From NCBI GenBank assembly GCA_030549335.1, contig JAUKPH010000017.1:7835501-7899500 (forward strand): a DNA stretch of 64,000 bases, in the 5' to 3' direction. The DNA comes from Pontederia crassipes. Lineage: Eukaryota > Streptophyta > Magnoliopsida > Commelinales > Pontederiaceae. This document shows positions 50,785 to 62,513 of this stretch, piece after piece (position 1 is the first letter of the stretch; every line of letters starts with the position of its first letter). A model generated the notes under the pieces. It saw only the letters and a program-made list of their open reading frames with translations. It was not told where the DNA came from and searched no databases. The position numbers and the translations under genes were made by a program.

Positions 50785-52451
50785 CTCCACGACGAAGGTG
50801 AGATGCGACTCCCTCCATCGTTTTTGGTCCATGAATTCCGAAACCATCGAACTCGTAGCTCTCGAGTTCTGTGCCTCATAAAATGCTGTTGTTAGATGAT
50901 ATCAAAAGAAAAAGTTATGATCTTGATTCGTCCCTCTGTTTCGACCAGGGAAGGAAGCAGTAAAAAATACTTCCTTTCCCCGTTCAGTTTAGGTTCCAAA
51001 ATTCGATCTCTCGCCCTGTTGGATGAGAAAGCTTTTGGTTTTTGGTCTGCGAATTTTCAATCTCCTTTCGAAGTTTGTATGATGGGAAGAAAGATGAACA
51101 CGCTTTCAATCGAGATATCCCTATCACCAGCCTCGGCTTGGTAGATGATGAGTTTCTTGGATATCCAAGATTTTGTTCTTCTTCTTCTTCCTCCTCTTTA
51201 GTCTCTTGGCCCGGAAGCTTCAGGGAATCTATCTTTGTCTTTAGTAAGGTTCAAGCTACGGTGAAGGTCTTTCTTGTATTAGCAGTTTTGAAAGATTTGA
51301 ATTGATTGAGGATGTTTGCTGATTAACTTCTTCATCAATCAGTAGCTTTCTCTGTATCGTATGATTCACTAGATATGGATTTGATGACTCTGTTTGGCTA
51401 ATATGAATCTTCGTACGTTTTTGTTTTGTCCGTGGAACAGAACAAACATGCATATGCCCATGTTCCAAAAAAAAAAAAAGGGTATCTGTTTACAGTAGAC
51501 AAAACTAAAAGTTTGCTCTTTTGGTTCGTTTGTCATGATTCAGAGGTGGCTTCTTAATATCTAGTTTGCTGTCCAGAACAGGACTGGAGCTTGATGATTT
51601 GTCTTATTTGTCGATGGCTTCCATATAGATCGGCAAATGTCATTAAATTTCTCGTTTGAGTTGTTTCCTTGCCCAAAGAAGGGAAATTTTCATTTGTAGT
51701 TTCCTTCTTTGTGTTAGGAATTCTCTTAGATATCTCAAGCTGCTAGTTTACTAATATGTGCAAGACTTAAAATTTCTCTACATAAAGAAGAGGAACAATT
51801 CCGAAATCTGTGCTGTCCATAGTTGCAACTGTGTCATAACTTGTGCTCTGTCCTTTTCTTGACATAACATTGTCATTTCTGTGGTTCACTTCACTTTGGT
51901 TTCTGTATACTGGTGAATGAGGAGTTTATAATCAAAGGAGAGCTAATATTGGGCTATTTTGGTGCTGTTTCAGGCCTAGCCAATGAGAATAAATAAATTC
52001 ATAGGGTGTCTCTTCATCATTCTGCATATCCACTATATATACTCTTAGAACAGGTGCCACTAGTACGAGATAAATTTATCATTCAACAGTGTCTGTTCAT
52101 TTATTTTGGAGTATTCTTAATGTTTTACAAACAAAAGGGATGCCATCCCTGCAAGTATTTTGTGGCTGTGACCGGTTTGCACGTCTTCCACCTGTGCTTG
52201 AAGAGTCCTTACAAGCATTCTTCCAGTAGTTTTCTAGTAGCTTTAGCATGAAATTCAATTTGAATTCGCCTTGATTGTATACATAAACTACAGAAATTAT
52301 CTGTCTCCTCCTGATTATCATTCCTCCTTGTAGTGTGAACTTACAGCGCTCAGAACAATTTGGTTGCAATTGCTTATCACTGCGTTGGAGCAATCTCGCA
52401 TGCTTAGATTGAAGGTGGGTCAGCTAGGCTTGCAGAGTATTGAATTCTGAC
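50250..52451 (+). promoter_or_regulatory. Promoter, leader exon and leader intron of the RING gene
   Basis: TATA-like cttatataag (about 50248) and ggtataaattt (about 50284) precede a GC-rich block at 50440-50797 that ends in a donor, cgaag|gtgaga. A long leader intron would end at gcttgcag (52435), 16 bases before the ATG. The leader exon includes CT/CCCT repeats and a 32-base C run (50751-50782). An ATG at 50641 opens an upstream frame through that run which, after splicing, stops at once. Confidence 0.5.
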
Positions 52452-55207
52452 ATGAAAGAGGAGATGAGTAGAAGAACTGCTAGTGGGCTTATTTCTTCTA
52501 AAGGAGGCAGCATCCTTGCATTCAGAGAAGCAAACGTTGATGTCGGAAGCGTCAGATATTGCAGCAGACCAAGATGTAGTGCTAGTCTCCACTCCATAAA
52601 AGAAACCCCAAAAGGAAAGCCAGGAAGTTGCAAGAATCTTAAACCTTCTTTGCCAACAGGAAGTTCTTCCAAGTTATTTTCAACTAATTGTAGAAGGCCT
52701 AGTCTGGAGGGGCAGTTTCAGAAGCAGCAGACTAAAACACCTGTAGAAGTCACAGCCAATCAACAAATAACTGGCAGTCAAGGATGGGATTTTAGGGCCA
52801 CAAATATAGAGCAGAATCCAATTCATGGTTCCAGAATGGAAGAGTCCAACTCATCAAATTTATCTCCTGAATCCAGTGAATTCACGAATCTGCAGGGATT
52901 CCCTGAAGGCGAGGCTAATGAACATGGGACGAGCAGCATGACATCAAGTTCAAGATTATCCTCGAAACAAATCATCCAACACAAGCAAAACCGTCAAGAA
53001 AGCGTGCCTTCGAGAACAAGATGCTTGACAAGAACAAGTATCTCTTCACCATCTCCTGCCAATTCCGGCCTTAACAGGAGACCTGACTCCATAAGAAATA
53101 GAAATTCCAGTGGAGATACCTCATCAACCAGAGAAATAAGAATGGCAGGGTCGGTAAGTAGAGGAAACAGTGGCCCGTCTGATGGAGGGTTAACTAGCTC
53201 AACTTCATCCAGAAACCTGCTCTCCAGTAGAAACTTTCTATCTGTTAGAACAAGAAGGGCTGCTGGAAGGGATGCGAGGCCAAATTCGGTTTCATCCTCC
53301 AACCATGTGGCTACTGCTCAATTGACACCAGATGATTTAATATCAGTTCCCGAAACATCATCAGATTTGCCAAGTCGAGTTGCTCCTCGGTGTAGAAATA
53401 CACATGTGCAGCCTAGATCTAGGAACAGGCCCGCGCCTGGTAGATTGACATCTCAAATATCCCGTACTCCTTTGGTACGAAGGGATAACTACCCAGCAAG
53501 AGTTGCACAGGTACAGTAGCTTCAAATGTTTCATTCAACATCTAATTTCACTTCAAAATACCCAAACGTTGAATGTCATTCTTTCTCATTTCAGGGAAAA
53601 AAAACTTTGATTAATGCCTTTTGCCTGCAGATTTTTAGATATATATTTGAGTTGCTTATGATCTGATGAACAAAAATCTCTTTTTGCATTCAGATGTTAA
53701 TGGAACTACAGAGGCTTGAACAATATGAATACGAGGTAGCAGATTATTTTTATGGTGCAAAATTTATTCTAAATGCATGAAAACTACATACAACAAAAAC
53801 AAGAAAATGAAAATCAAAAGCACCTATATAAAAAGCCCTAATCTAGACCTAAACTGACAGAACAGAAGGGATTGCTGACAAGCATGGAGTTCTTTAATGT
53901 CATGTATTAACATATCCAATTTTCTTTCTTGCAGCAATTTTTGACACAAGGGAGTGATGCCTCCTGGGATAGTTTGCATGATCAACACAGAGATATGAGA
54001 ATGGATATTGATGACATGTCATATGAGGTATGTTCACCTTAAAGATAATTATAGAATCTTTTAGCTATCTTCTCACTCACTGCTACTTTGAAATGGTTAA
54101 AATTATTTGTATTACACAAATGACTAGTATTCTGTTCTTCAATAACATTATCCATAAATGCACTCACTCTTCTAGAAGCATTTTATAATTTGAGACATCA
54201 ATGAGCCATTTTGTTTTCTTGGAACAGGAATTATTAGCTTTAGGGGAAAAAATAGGTAATGTGAGCACAGCACTTTCAGAAGAAGTTATATCGAAATGTC
54301 TGAAGAGAAGCAATTACATGTCTTCATGCTTGATCTCAGGAGACAATTATCTCGAGGGAGATGACATAAAATGCAGCATATGCCAGGTATTATTTCACTT
54401 GTATATGACTTCCAAGCTCTGTCTCTCTCTCTCTCTCTCACTCATGGTGTTCCCTAATTAAGTGGTCCTCACATTGTTCCCTATCTTCTACACCATCAGA
54501 TCTTCATCTAAAGGTTCATTGTTGAACAAATGCTTTCTCTCTTAAATAGTTTTTCACTGTTGGTTGAAAGTTTGATCGTGTAGAAGATAGGAAACAAGGT
54601 AAGGACTACACAAACAGCATTTAACCTATACCATGGGATTTGGCCTTTCACACTTCTAACTGCTTCATTACATTTGAGATCTTCCAAATGTCACTGATAT
54701 ATTGATTGCTTTTTTAGATATTCTAACTTTCACATCATCAAAGGAATCCTAAATTTGCTAAAAGGTGCACTTATGGAATGTTTACTTGTCAGATGATTCC
54801 TCAAATACGACTGTGACAGTTAAACAATTTAAATTACAAGAAATCTTCTTTTTTTTCTAGCAAGGGGAAGAAGAGACGATCCTTTCTCTTAACTGATACC
54901 AGTAGGAAATGACAATTCTGTTAATTATTGATGGCAGTTCCCATGTGATATGTGTCTTATATCTTTATCTCAAATTACTCTATAATGAAGTTCCTGAAAT
55001 GTGTGCTTGAAATTGGTTGTCATAGCATGGCAAGTGGGCTAAATGATTCCTTATTTATTCATGTCATTGCAGGAAGAGTATATTCTTGGGGAAGATTTGG
55101 GGGAACTGGCTTGCCAGCATTGTTACCATATGGCATGTATTCACCAATGGCTTCGGCAGAAGAACTGGTGTCCCATATGTAAAGCTTCATTGTCTCCAAC
55201 GTGTTGA
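52452..55207 (+). CDS. RING-H2 E3 ubiquitin-protein ligase (MBR/At1g73760-like)
   Basis: Transfers ubiquitin from an E2 to substrates; the target is unknown. Coding exons 52452-53510, 53694-53735, 53935-54027, 54228-54386 and 55073-55207 give 495 residues. Residues 1-353 are a single exon encoding a Ser/Arg/Asn-rich, probably disordered region. Residues 354-440 hold a helix-prone conserved stretch (MLMELQRLEQYEYEQF, then DQHRDMRMDIDDMSYEELLA and LGEKIG). The RING-H2 domain has all ligands: C447, C450, C465, H467, H470, C473, C484 and C487, with the E2-contact tryptophan W483 present. The YEELLALGE block directly before the RING is typical of this plant RING group. The protein ends KASLSPTC. 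No membrane segment is seen. The ATG at 52452 follows a likely acceptor at 52435. Confidence 0.92.
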
Positions 55208-55552
55208 CATCATTGTTACAACCTCACTTAAACATAAGATATTCTTCAGATATTTCAACAAAGCTCTCTCTCAAATTTGTGTATATCACCTCACTTTCCT
55301 CAGAAAAGAAGAATGAGATGTAACTCGCATGACTGGCATTAAAGAACTTCCAGTATGTTTCATTCAGTTCTCGTATCATTCTCATTGTCTTCAATCTTAT
55401 AGCATATGGTTCATCAATTTGCAGAAAGTTGGGACTTAGATATAGATCTTACATGTTGGGACTAGTCAGATGTTAATCATAAGAGAAACTACTAGACAAA
55501 AATAGCTTCATGGTCCCAAAAGATTATAAAAATCGCTTCATGAACACTATAT
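55208..55552. other. 3' flank of the RING gene
   Basis: Presumed 3' UTR; nothing else recognised. Confidence 0.4.
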
Positions 55553-56330
55553 TTAAGCTATCTGTGACTTGAGGTCAGCAACATTGATCCAGTTTTGTTG
55601 GGGCAGGGTCATCGGCATCTTTCAATGCGAAACGTCCATATAATTTTATCAGATCAGCAGAAACCGAAGCTCTTCTCTTCTACCCTCAATCTTCGTTCTC
55701 TATTCCAACTGGAAAACGAAATTTTGATCCACTTCCAATGGACCTCTGGAGCTGCCAATAGTTGCTAACTCAAAGCAAGCGCAATGTCGTTAAAAAAACC
55801 AACTTCTAACACGCACAATACTCTAGGGGGTCGATGAAAAGCCACTCAGTAGAAGAAGGGATTCAAGAAAACACCTCAACCAAGAGGAGAATTCGGATCA
55901 AAGTAGATGAGAACCCTAAAAGAAAATGTGACCAAGCACCCCGGATCTATGTTTTGCGTTGGCCGAGTGTTGATTGTTCAAGAAGCAGAAGAGATCGATT
56001 CCAGGACGCAGGGATCGGATGGGCGACTCAAAGCGCTACGGGTCGCTCTCGAACCAGAAGCTCCGTAAGCAAGCGAGCGAGCGAGCATAAGGGGAGATCG
56101 CTTTGGCAACAGGAATGGAGAAGAAGCGCGGAGGCTGACCTTGGGGAGCTTGCAATGGTGAGCGCAAGAAGCAACGAGGAAACCCACGGCGCACAGAGCG
56201 AGAGGTCGAATCCTTTCGCTCGCTGGATTGCCCCTCTTCCTTTGATTGCACTTGCTCTCCCTGAAAAGACACCCTTTTTTTTTTCTTTTTTTTAGTCTGC
56301 TCCCGGTGTCCAATAACGGAGCCGACGGTT
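55553..56330 (-). pseudogene. Truncated 5' end of a gene, possibly SAGA Hfi1/ADA1-like
   Basis: The minus strand from about 56330 looks like a promoter and leader: GC-rich, CT-rich, with a possible donor ccccaag|gtcagc near 56150. An ATG at 55618 opens MPMTLPQQNWINVADLKSQI and A, then a stop at 55553. The pattern (V/I)NxxxLKxQI is how plant SAGA-Tad1 (Hfi1/ADA1) proteins begin, but the matching next residues are absent. No donor follows. I infer a gene 5' end copied or cut off here; the identification rests on about ten residues. Confidence 0.35.
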
Positions 56331-56409
56331 GAATCTGGGCGGGCCGTGCTACGATTATGCACAAAAAAAAAGAAGAAGATATATTCCGTGTGAAGCGTGG
56401 AGTAATTTC

Positions 56410-56682
56410 CACCACTAGTATTCGAACTTTACTATATAACAAACTAGACTCCCAATTTACAAATGTGCAATAAAAATATCCCTTAACATGCAAGAAACGG
56501 TTTCCAACTTATTGTATTAATTAAGATGCTGATGCGACACCGAACTCAAATAAAACATTATATATTTATTGAAAATAATATATAGTTGTTTATTTTAAAA
56601 TAATAAAAAAATTAAAAAGGAGAGGGGGCAAAAGAATGTTGAAAATATTTTTAAGTTGAATTAATATATATATATATATATA
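56410..56682. repeat. Repeat R1, copy interrupted by the Mutator-like element
   Basis: attaattaagatgctgatgc, gaactcaaataaaacattat, tagttgtttattttaaaata and gggcaaaagaatgttgaaaa run in the same order as at 23340-23490. The copy stops in a TA tract next to the insertion and resumes at about 62590. Confidence 0.65.
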
Positions 56683-56990
56683 GTTTAAGTTGAATGCAAC
56701 CAAACAAATTGGTTACAAGTTACAACAAAACAATCTTATCTCTTGGATCGGACATTAACAAAATGGAAGGCCGAGATCTGTGCGCATTGAACCCTCATTT
56801 TTTTTCTTGGCCACGTTCTTTTTTCTTGGCCGGTTTGGTTTCCTTCCCTCACAAAATCCGAAACGAACCCTTTTCCCCAAATCATCTGCCCGCCCACACC
56901 AGCCCCTTGCGTTCGTCATTTTCGTCGCATCTTCGTCGCTGTCGCCGCGTTCTTGCCGCCTCCGCCGCATTCCATCGTCGCGGTCTGATC
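56683..56990 (+). repeat. Left terminal inverted repeat of the MULE
   Basis: Mirrors 62200-62514: ggaaggccgagatctgtgcg, the tttttcttggcc block, ccggtttggtttccttcc and cacaccagccccttgc all recur inverted. Divergence and one 25-bp indel show the copy is not fresh. Confidence 0.85.
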
Positions 56991-57440
56991 CTGTCGCCGC
57001 CATTTTCGCGTTCCCCCGCCGTGATGAGATCTGTCGTCGCCTGCCGCGCTGCCGCCTACCGACTGCTGCACTAACGTGGTCTGATCTTGCCGCCTCCGTC
57101 GCATTTCGTTGTCGTCACCGCATCTTCTTCACCGCCGCCGCGGCTTCACCGTTGCTACTGTCGCCGCTGTTGCCTATTGCTGTTTCACCGCCGCTATTGC
57201 CTACTGTTGTTTCACCGCCGTCGTGTTTTGTTGCTGTCGCTGCACGCATTCCGTTGCTGTCATCGGCTCTGCTTCACCGCCGTCGCAGCGACTGCTATTG
57301 CCTACTGTTGTTTCACAGCCACCGTGCATTCTTCTTTAGGTGTTGCCCCAGTGTATTCTTCTTTAGGTGTTTGATGTGCAAAAAAAAGTGTTGAACTAAT
57401 TAATATTGTATACATTGTCTTACTTAGATTGCCATTTACA

Positions 57441-59925
57441 ATGTACAGACGATTAATGTCATCTAACACGAGCAACACCGTGAGCATGCGTGAGACATTG
57501 TGTGAAGATGAGAGTACATTTTACTTAGACAACATACAACAAAGGTATAAATCAAAATCCTTTTACTATAACTTGTAAAGCCATGTGTTAACTCATAATA
57601 CATTTTTTATAGCAATGTGCGAGATGTTGGAAATGATGATCAAGAGATGGAAGTCAAAGGTCAGGCTTCAGAACAATTTACTGATATAGTCAAACCATAT
57701 GTTGGTATCACATTTGATTTTGAAAAAGCAGGATATGATTTTTATAATTGTTATGCTAGATTGATTGGATTTTCTGTATGAAAGCATGTTTCTTATAAGG
57801 CAGGTGGAAGTAGGAAATTCTTGAATAGGGTGCTCGTTTGTTCGAAATAAGGGCGTAAAGGCATTAAATAAAATGACAACAAATAATCATTTCGAAGAAA
57901 AACACGAAGTGAATGCGGTGCACATTTATTCATTGGCGAAAGAGTTGATGGAAAATGGGTTGCAAAAAGATTTGAAGAACAACATAATCATTCTTTGGCA
58001 ATGCCTTCTAAAGTACTGAAAATGCGTTCACATTTTATTCTAAGTGAAACTTCGAAGGGGTCATTAACAACTTACACAATGCTGGCATAGGACCATCAAG
58101 TATTGCCAGGGTTCTTAAGTATTCTGGTGAGCCAACAATTATAAGTCAAGAATGTATGAACCACTTGAAGGCAGTAAGAAAGAACAATGTTGGCAATGAA
58201 TGCATGGGTGTCATTTCTTATTTCAAAAAGAAAAAAAAAGATTGATTACGAGTTCTTTTTTAGGGTGCAAAAGGATGAAACAAACACCGTAAGAAATATT
58301 TTTTGGGCTGACAGTAGGTCGAGGGATAGTTATTTAACGTTTGGAGATGTTGTTGTTTTTTATACTACTTATAGACCTAACAAGTTTTTGCATGCCATTT
58401 GCACTATTCACAAGAGTCAATCATTATAGACAGTCTATATTATTTGGTTGTGCCTTGCTCGTAGATGAGACTGAAGAATCATTTACTTGGTTGTTCGAAA
58501 CATGGTTGGATTGCATGAATGAAAAGCATCCAATATTTATCATCACTGATCAGGACATTGTCATGGGTAATGCGATTTGCAAAGTATTTTCAAGTACAAG
58601 GCATTGATTTTGCATTTGGCATATAAAAAAGAATGCAGTGATTAACATAAAGAATTTGTGTGGACGAGACAACTTCATGAAGGACTTTAAAGATTGGATA
58701 CACATATCAAAGATTGAAGAATTTGAAAAGAGATGAACTGAGATGAAGCAAACTTATGAAATATCAGATGGCCATTGGGTTGAAAATATATACAATAAAA
58801 ATCACTATTGGGTCCCATGCTATTTAAGTGATATTTTTTTTACAGGGATGTCTTCCTCACGAAGATCAGAAAGTATGAATGTCTTCTATGATGGCTATGT
58901 CAATTCTAATACCTCACTAACAGATTTTGTGTTTCAATATGATGAAGCTCTTCGTTCACGTCGTGAAGCTGAAAAATGTGAAGATTTTAAAAACTTGAAC
59001 TCAACGGCTTCTTTAATTTCAAGACACCTTCTGGAAATGCATGCGGGCAAAGTATATACACAAAGTATGTTTGCTATTTTTCAAAAAGAGTTCAAACAAC
59101 TTAATGATTTTCATACCAAAAAAATTTAAAAAAATGATAATCAAGTAGTATACTCTGTGTATTTGATGGGGAAGGAAGATCAAAGATGAAATCTTATGGA
59201 ATATAGCAATCAAGATAAGATTTCAGTCAGATGCTCATGTAAAAAATTTGAGAAGAAGGTATATTTTGTGTCCATATTTTGAATGTCCTTAACAAAAAGA
59301 GGATTACAAGTTTACCCAACGAATACATACTTCATCGCTGGACAATGGACGTTCGGTACTCAAAAGCATGTGCAATTCATGACAATGCCAGTATGTCTAC
59401 ATATGATTCTCATGTTATAACTCCACTTCAGAAATTTATATGGCGAACAAATATGTGTAAAGTTAATGATTTCGCCATGCGTTCGCCTGACTTCTTAGAA
59501 ATTGGAGTTTCTGTTATGAAAGAACTTATTGAACGGTTCAAAACATTGAATCTCACAAATCGAATGCCTTCAAATAATGCTCCTACTATGTTTAGCCAAA
59601 CTTCAAAACAATTGGACGCAATTTTTCATGATCCAACTTTTGTAAAGGCCAAAGGTAGACTCAAAAAAATACAAAGGCTTAAGTCTAGTGTTGAAGTTTC
59701 AACTTCTCAATGCGAGCATAAGAAGCATATATGTGGTGAGTGCGGCGGGGAAGGTCATTATAGATCGACTTGTCTTCAAAAGGTATAAAGAAAATTTCAT
59801 GCTTAATGCTCCTACTGTGATTTTTGAACTAACAACTTAATGTCTTGTTTTGTTTCTTTGCATAGAATGAAAATCTAAAGAAAAAAAGAATTGAAGACCG
59901 TGTAGAAGAAGAGGGTGGCATTTAA
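57441..59925 (+). pseudogene. FAR1/MULE transposase, broken copy
   Basis: An intact copy would cut and move the element. A first exon (57441-57544) splices in phase to 57613, giving the FAR1 DNA-binding start (KPYVGITFDFEKAGYDFYNC), then stops: TGA at 57779 where Arg is usual, and TAA soon after. Further on are RFEEQHNHSL, the MULE transposase core (NIFWADSRSRDSYLTFGDVV) with the first catalytic Asp changed to Tyr (VVFYTTYRPNK), VDETEESFTWLFETWLDC and ITDQD. A SWIM finger (CSCKKFEKK...CVHILNVL) is split by a one-base frameshift near 59258. A final piece 59279-59782 ends in a zinc knuckle, CGECGGEGHYRSTC, and splices to 59866-59925. Several frameshifts separate the pieces, so the protein is dead. 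Confidence 0.85.
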
Positions 59926-60668
59926 TGGTATACAAGTAATACATTTCTTAGTCGTTGGCTGTTGTATACATGCTGATTTTTTTCATTCTGAACCACAACT
60001 TAAGAGCATAGGGCTTTGAGATTCAGATATCAGAGCATAGGATTTATAAGACACATCCAAGTATTCTTTGTACACATGCTATTTTAATTAGCCATGATTT
60101 TGTCAAATATATAGTTGTTTACTTACTGATTTTTTCATTCTGAATGGCAAGTAATAAAGCCTTTGTTATCTTCATCTATTGCTGGTTTGTTGTGCTGTTG
60201 ACAAGAGAAATGTGTAAATGTAGTTGTTGTGTAGTTGGTCCTTTTTGGAAACTATATTTTCATTTTCTTTATGCTGGGGACAAACTTGTAATAGTTGGCT
60301 GCTACTCTCCTATATTTGAGATATCATATTGTGTATTTGAGATATGTATTCTCTTTATGTTGTGTATTTGAGCTATCATGGCTGCTACTCTTTATGTATT
60401 CATCTAAGTTGCACTTGTAAAATCATATTATAAATTTGGAAGGATGAGTTATTGAACGTTTCTCCATTTTTTTCTCTAATTGCAGAGTGCTTGTGTGAGT
60501 TAATTGCAGAGTGCAAGAACAATATATGCGCTCCAAGGACACAATACCAACAGAAATGCACTCCAATATTACTTAATTGATTCATTTTGCACTGCTATGA
60601 TTCTGAAATGTGAGTTCATTTTGCACTGCTTGTAGTCACCCTACGCTCTACCGATGCGCGCAAGGAGA

Positions 60669-60929
60669 TCACATAGCATTCTCATAATGGCCTTATAATC
60701 TCACATAGCATTCTCATAATGGCCTCATCACGGAAATCACATAATGCATTACATTCATTTAAACAACGATAGAGAAATACTACAAGTTACATATGGCAAT
60801 CTCACATAGCATTCTCATAATGGCGATATAATCTCACATAGCATTCTCATAATGGCCTCATCACGGAAATCACATAATGCATTACATTCATTTAAATAAT
60901 GATAGAGAAATACTACAAGTTACATATGG
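60669..60929. repeat. 133-bp tandem duplication inside the MULE
   Basis: Two near-identical units begin tcacatagcattctcataat (60669 and 60802) and end ctacaagttacatatgg. Each unit itself contains the first 20 bases twice. It lies between the transposase and GRF genes. Confidence 0.9.
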
Positions 60930-61032
60930 CCTTATATATCGCATCTCATTTGAGAAGATATAATAGCATTAATAGCATACATGCTATTATCACCTTATAC
61001 AATTTACATTTTTTTTTACTTCAATGAGAGCT

Positions 61033-61392
61033 TCAAACTTCTCGATCATCTTGAGCAGCACGATCACTCAGTTTCACTCTTTTCAACAAACCATTGATGA
61101 GACTTTTGTATCGAGGTTCAGCAGGTGGATCCAACCATCGAAAGTAATCACAAGCTCCACTTAGCTGAAGTGAAAATTAAAATAAACTATTAGATATGAT
61201 ATCAAATTAATATTGAATAATTAAAGCAAACAGTCAAGTTTGCCCAAATGCTACATATTAGATATGTGCTCACTTGATAATTTATACATCCATAAAATCT
61301 TCGACCTGGATTATTCATAGTCCAAGATGTCTTAATGACGACTTGTTCTTGGCAATCACATTGTAGTAAAGTAACATTAGTCGTAGCTGTTA
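61033..61392 (-). CDS. GRF-type zinc-finger protein carried by the MULE (partial model)
   Basis: Two minus-strand exons, 61392-61274 and 61164-61033, join in phase (donor caa|gtgagc, acceptor cttcag|cta). The first has QCDCQEQVVIKTSWTMNNPG then RRFYGCINYQ; the second continues LSGACDYFRWLDPPAEPRYK and ends DDREV. This is the GRF zinc finger: C-x-C, then NPGRRFxxC, then C-x-[YF]FxWxD, with all four cysteines in place. Such domains bind nucleic acid in other proteins. The first exon opens with an acceptor (ctttcag), so the start lies upstream, perhaps in the frame at 61713-61500, whose ATG I could not place. Unlike the transposase, this reading frame is intact, which is notable. Confidence 0.7.
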
Positions 61393-61546
61393 CTGAAAGT
61401 ATCAAATCAATAGATTAATTGTTGAACCAACTAATTCAAATGTCAAAAGCTTTTGATAAATCATACACATACCATAGAATAATTGCATCACAGAAAAGAT
61501 GAATTTGTAGAATAGATTTGTCTTAGCCACATTACCAGAGGGGTTC

Positions 61547-62290
61547 GTGCTGCAACAGCAGAGAGTTTTGTGGGCAGCGGTAGATCGCGTCGGCAAGTGG
61601 GGTAGCAGCAATGGTGAAGCAGAGAGCGGTGGAGACAGCGGCGAGGCAGAAGCACGCAGCAGCGGTGGAGACAACGGCGGCGACAGCGGCGAAGCAGAAT
61701 CACGCAACAGCAATGGGCGGCGGCGGCAAAAAATATTAGGATGAACCAGAATTATGATGAAGTTCAGTGATCAAACTAAAGTTTCATTGCAGAAAATAAA
61801 AACGGGAAAGGAAGGACAACACCCAAGGACCCTAAACCCTAAAACAAAAGAATGGAACGGATGGGAAATATAGATCTCGCAATAATTGAAAAAAAATGAA
61901 AAAATCATCTTTCAGAAATGCAAGAAGTATCAAATATAACAGCTGTGATTCAGAACAACAGCTACAGCGGCGGCGGCGGCAGATCGGAGCATATCACAGC
62001 GACGGCGGGTTAGCAACAGCAGCGATAGCGGCAGATCGGAGCAGATCACGGCTCACGATGTCAGTGGGTAGCAACAAGAGCGGCGGCAGCGACAGATCAC
62101 GACGTCAGTGAGAAGCAACAGCGGCGGCGGCAAATCGGAGTAGATCGCAGCGTCAGTGGATAGCAACAACAACGGCGGCGGCAGATCACGGCGTCGATGA
62201 GAAGCAACAGTAGCGACGGCAGATCGGAGTAGATCACGGCGACGGGCGGCAATAGATCTCAGCAGATCACGACGGGGGGAACGCGACGGA
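61547..62290. repeat. GC-rich degenerate tandem repeats of the MULE right arm
   Basis: At 61940-62290 units of about 40-60 bp repeat the words gcggcggcggcagatcggag, agatcacggcg and agcaacagc. At 61547-61735 shorter units repeat agcggtggagac and agcggcgaagcagaa. Similar CCGCC/TTGTTTCACCGCC units sit in the left arm at 57100-57340. Confidence 0.75.
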
Positions 62291-62513
62291 GATGCGGCGA
62301 AAATGGCGAATGCAAGGGGCTGGTGTGGATGGGCAAATGAATTGGGGAAAATGGTTCGTTTCGGATTTTGTGGGGGAAGGAAACCAAACCGGCCAAGAAA
62401 GAAAAACACGGCCAAGAAAAAAAACCGAGGGTTCAATGCGCACAGATCTCGGCCTTTCATCTCGTTAATGTTCGATCCAAGGGATGAGATCATTTGGTTG
62501 CATTCAACTTAAA

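Noticed and set aside
50297-50879. Long minus-strand frames opposite the RING leader
   Set aside because: GC-driven; they contain poly-Gly from the C run and no domain. The + strand has splice sites linking to the RING gene.
56780-57394. 204-codon frame in the MULE left arm
   Set aside because: Pro/Arg/Ser-rich translation of the terminal repeat and GC-rich tandem units; the mirrored frame occurs in the right arm.
60669-60929. CRISPR-like repeats
   Set aside because: A tandem duplication in a plant transposon without regular spacers or cas genes.
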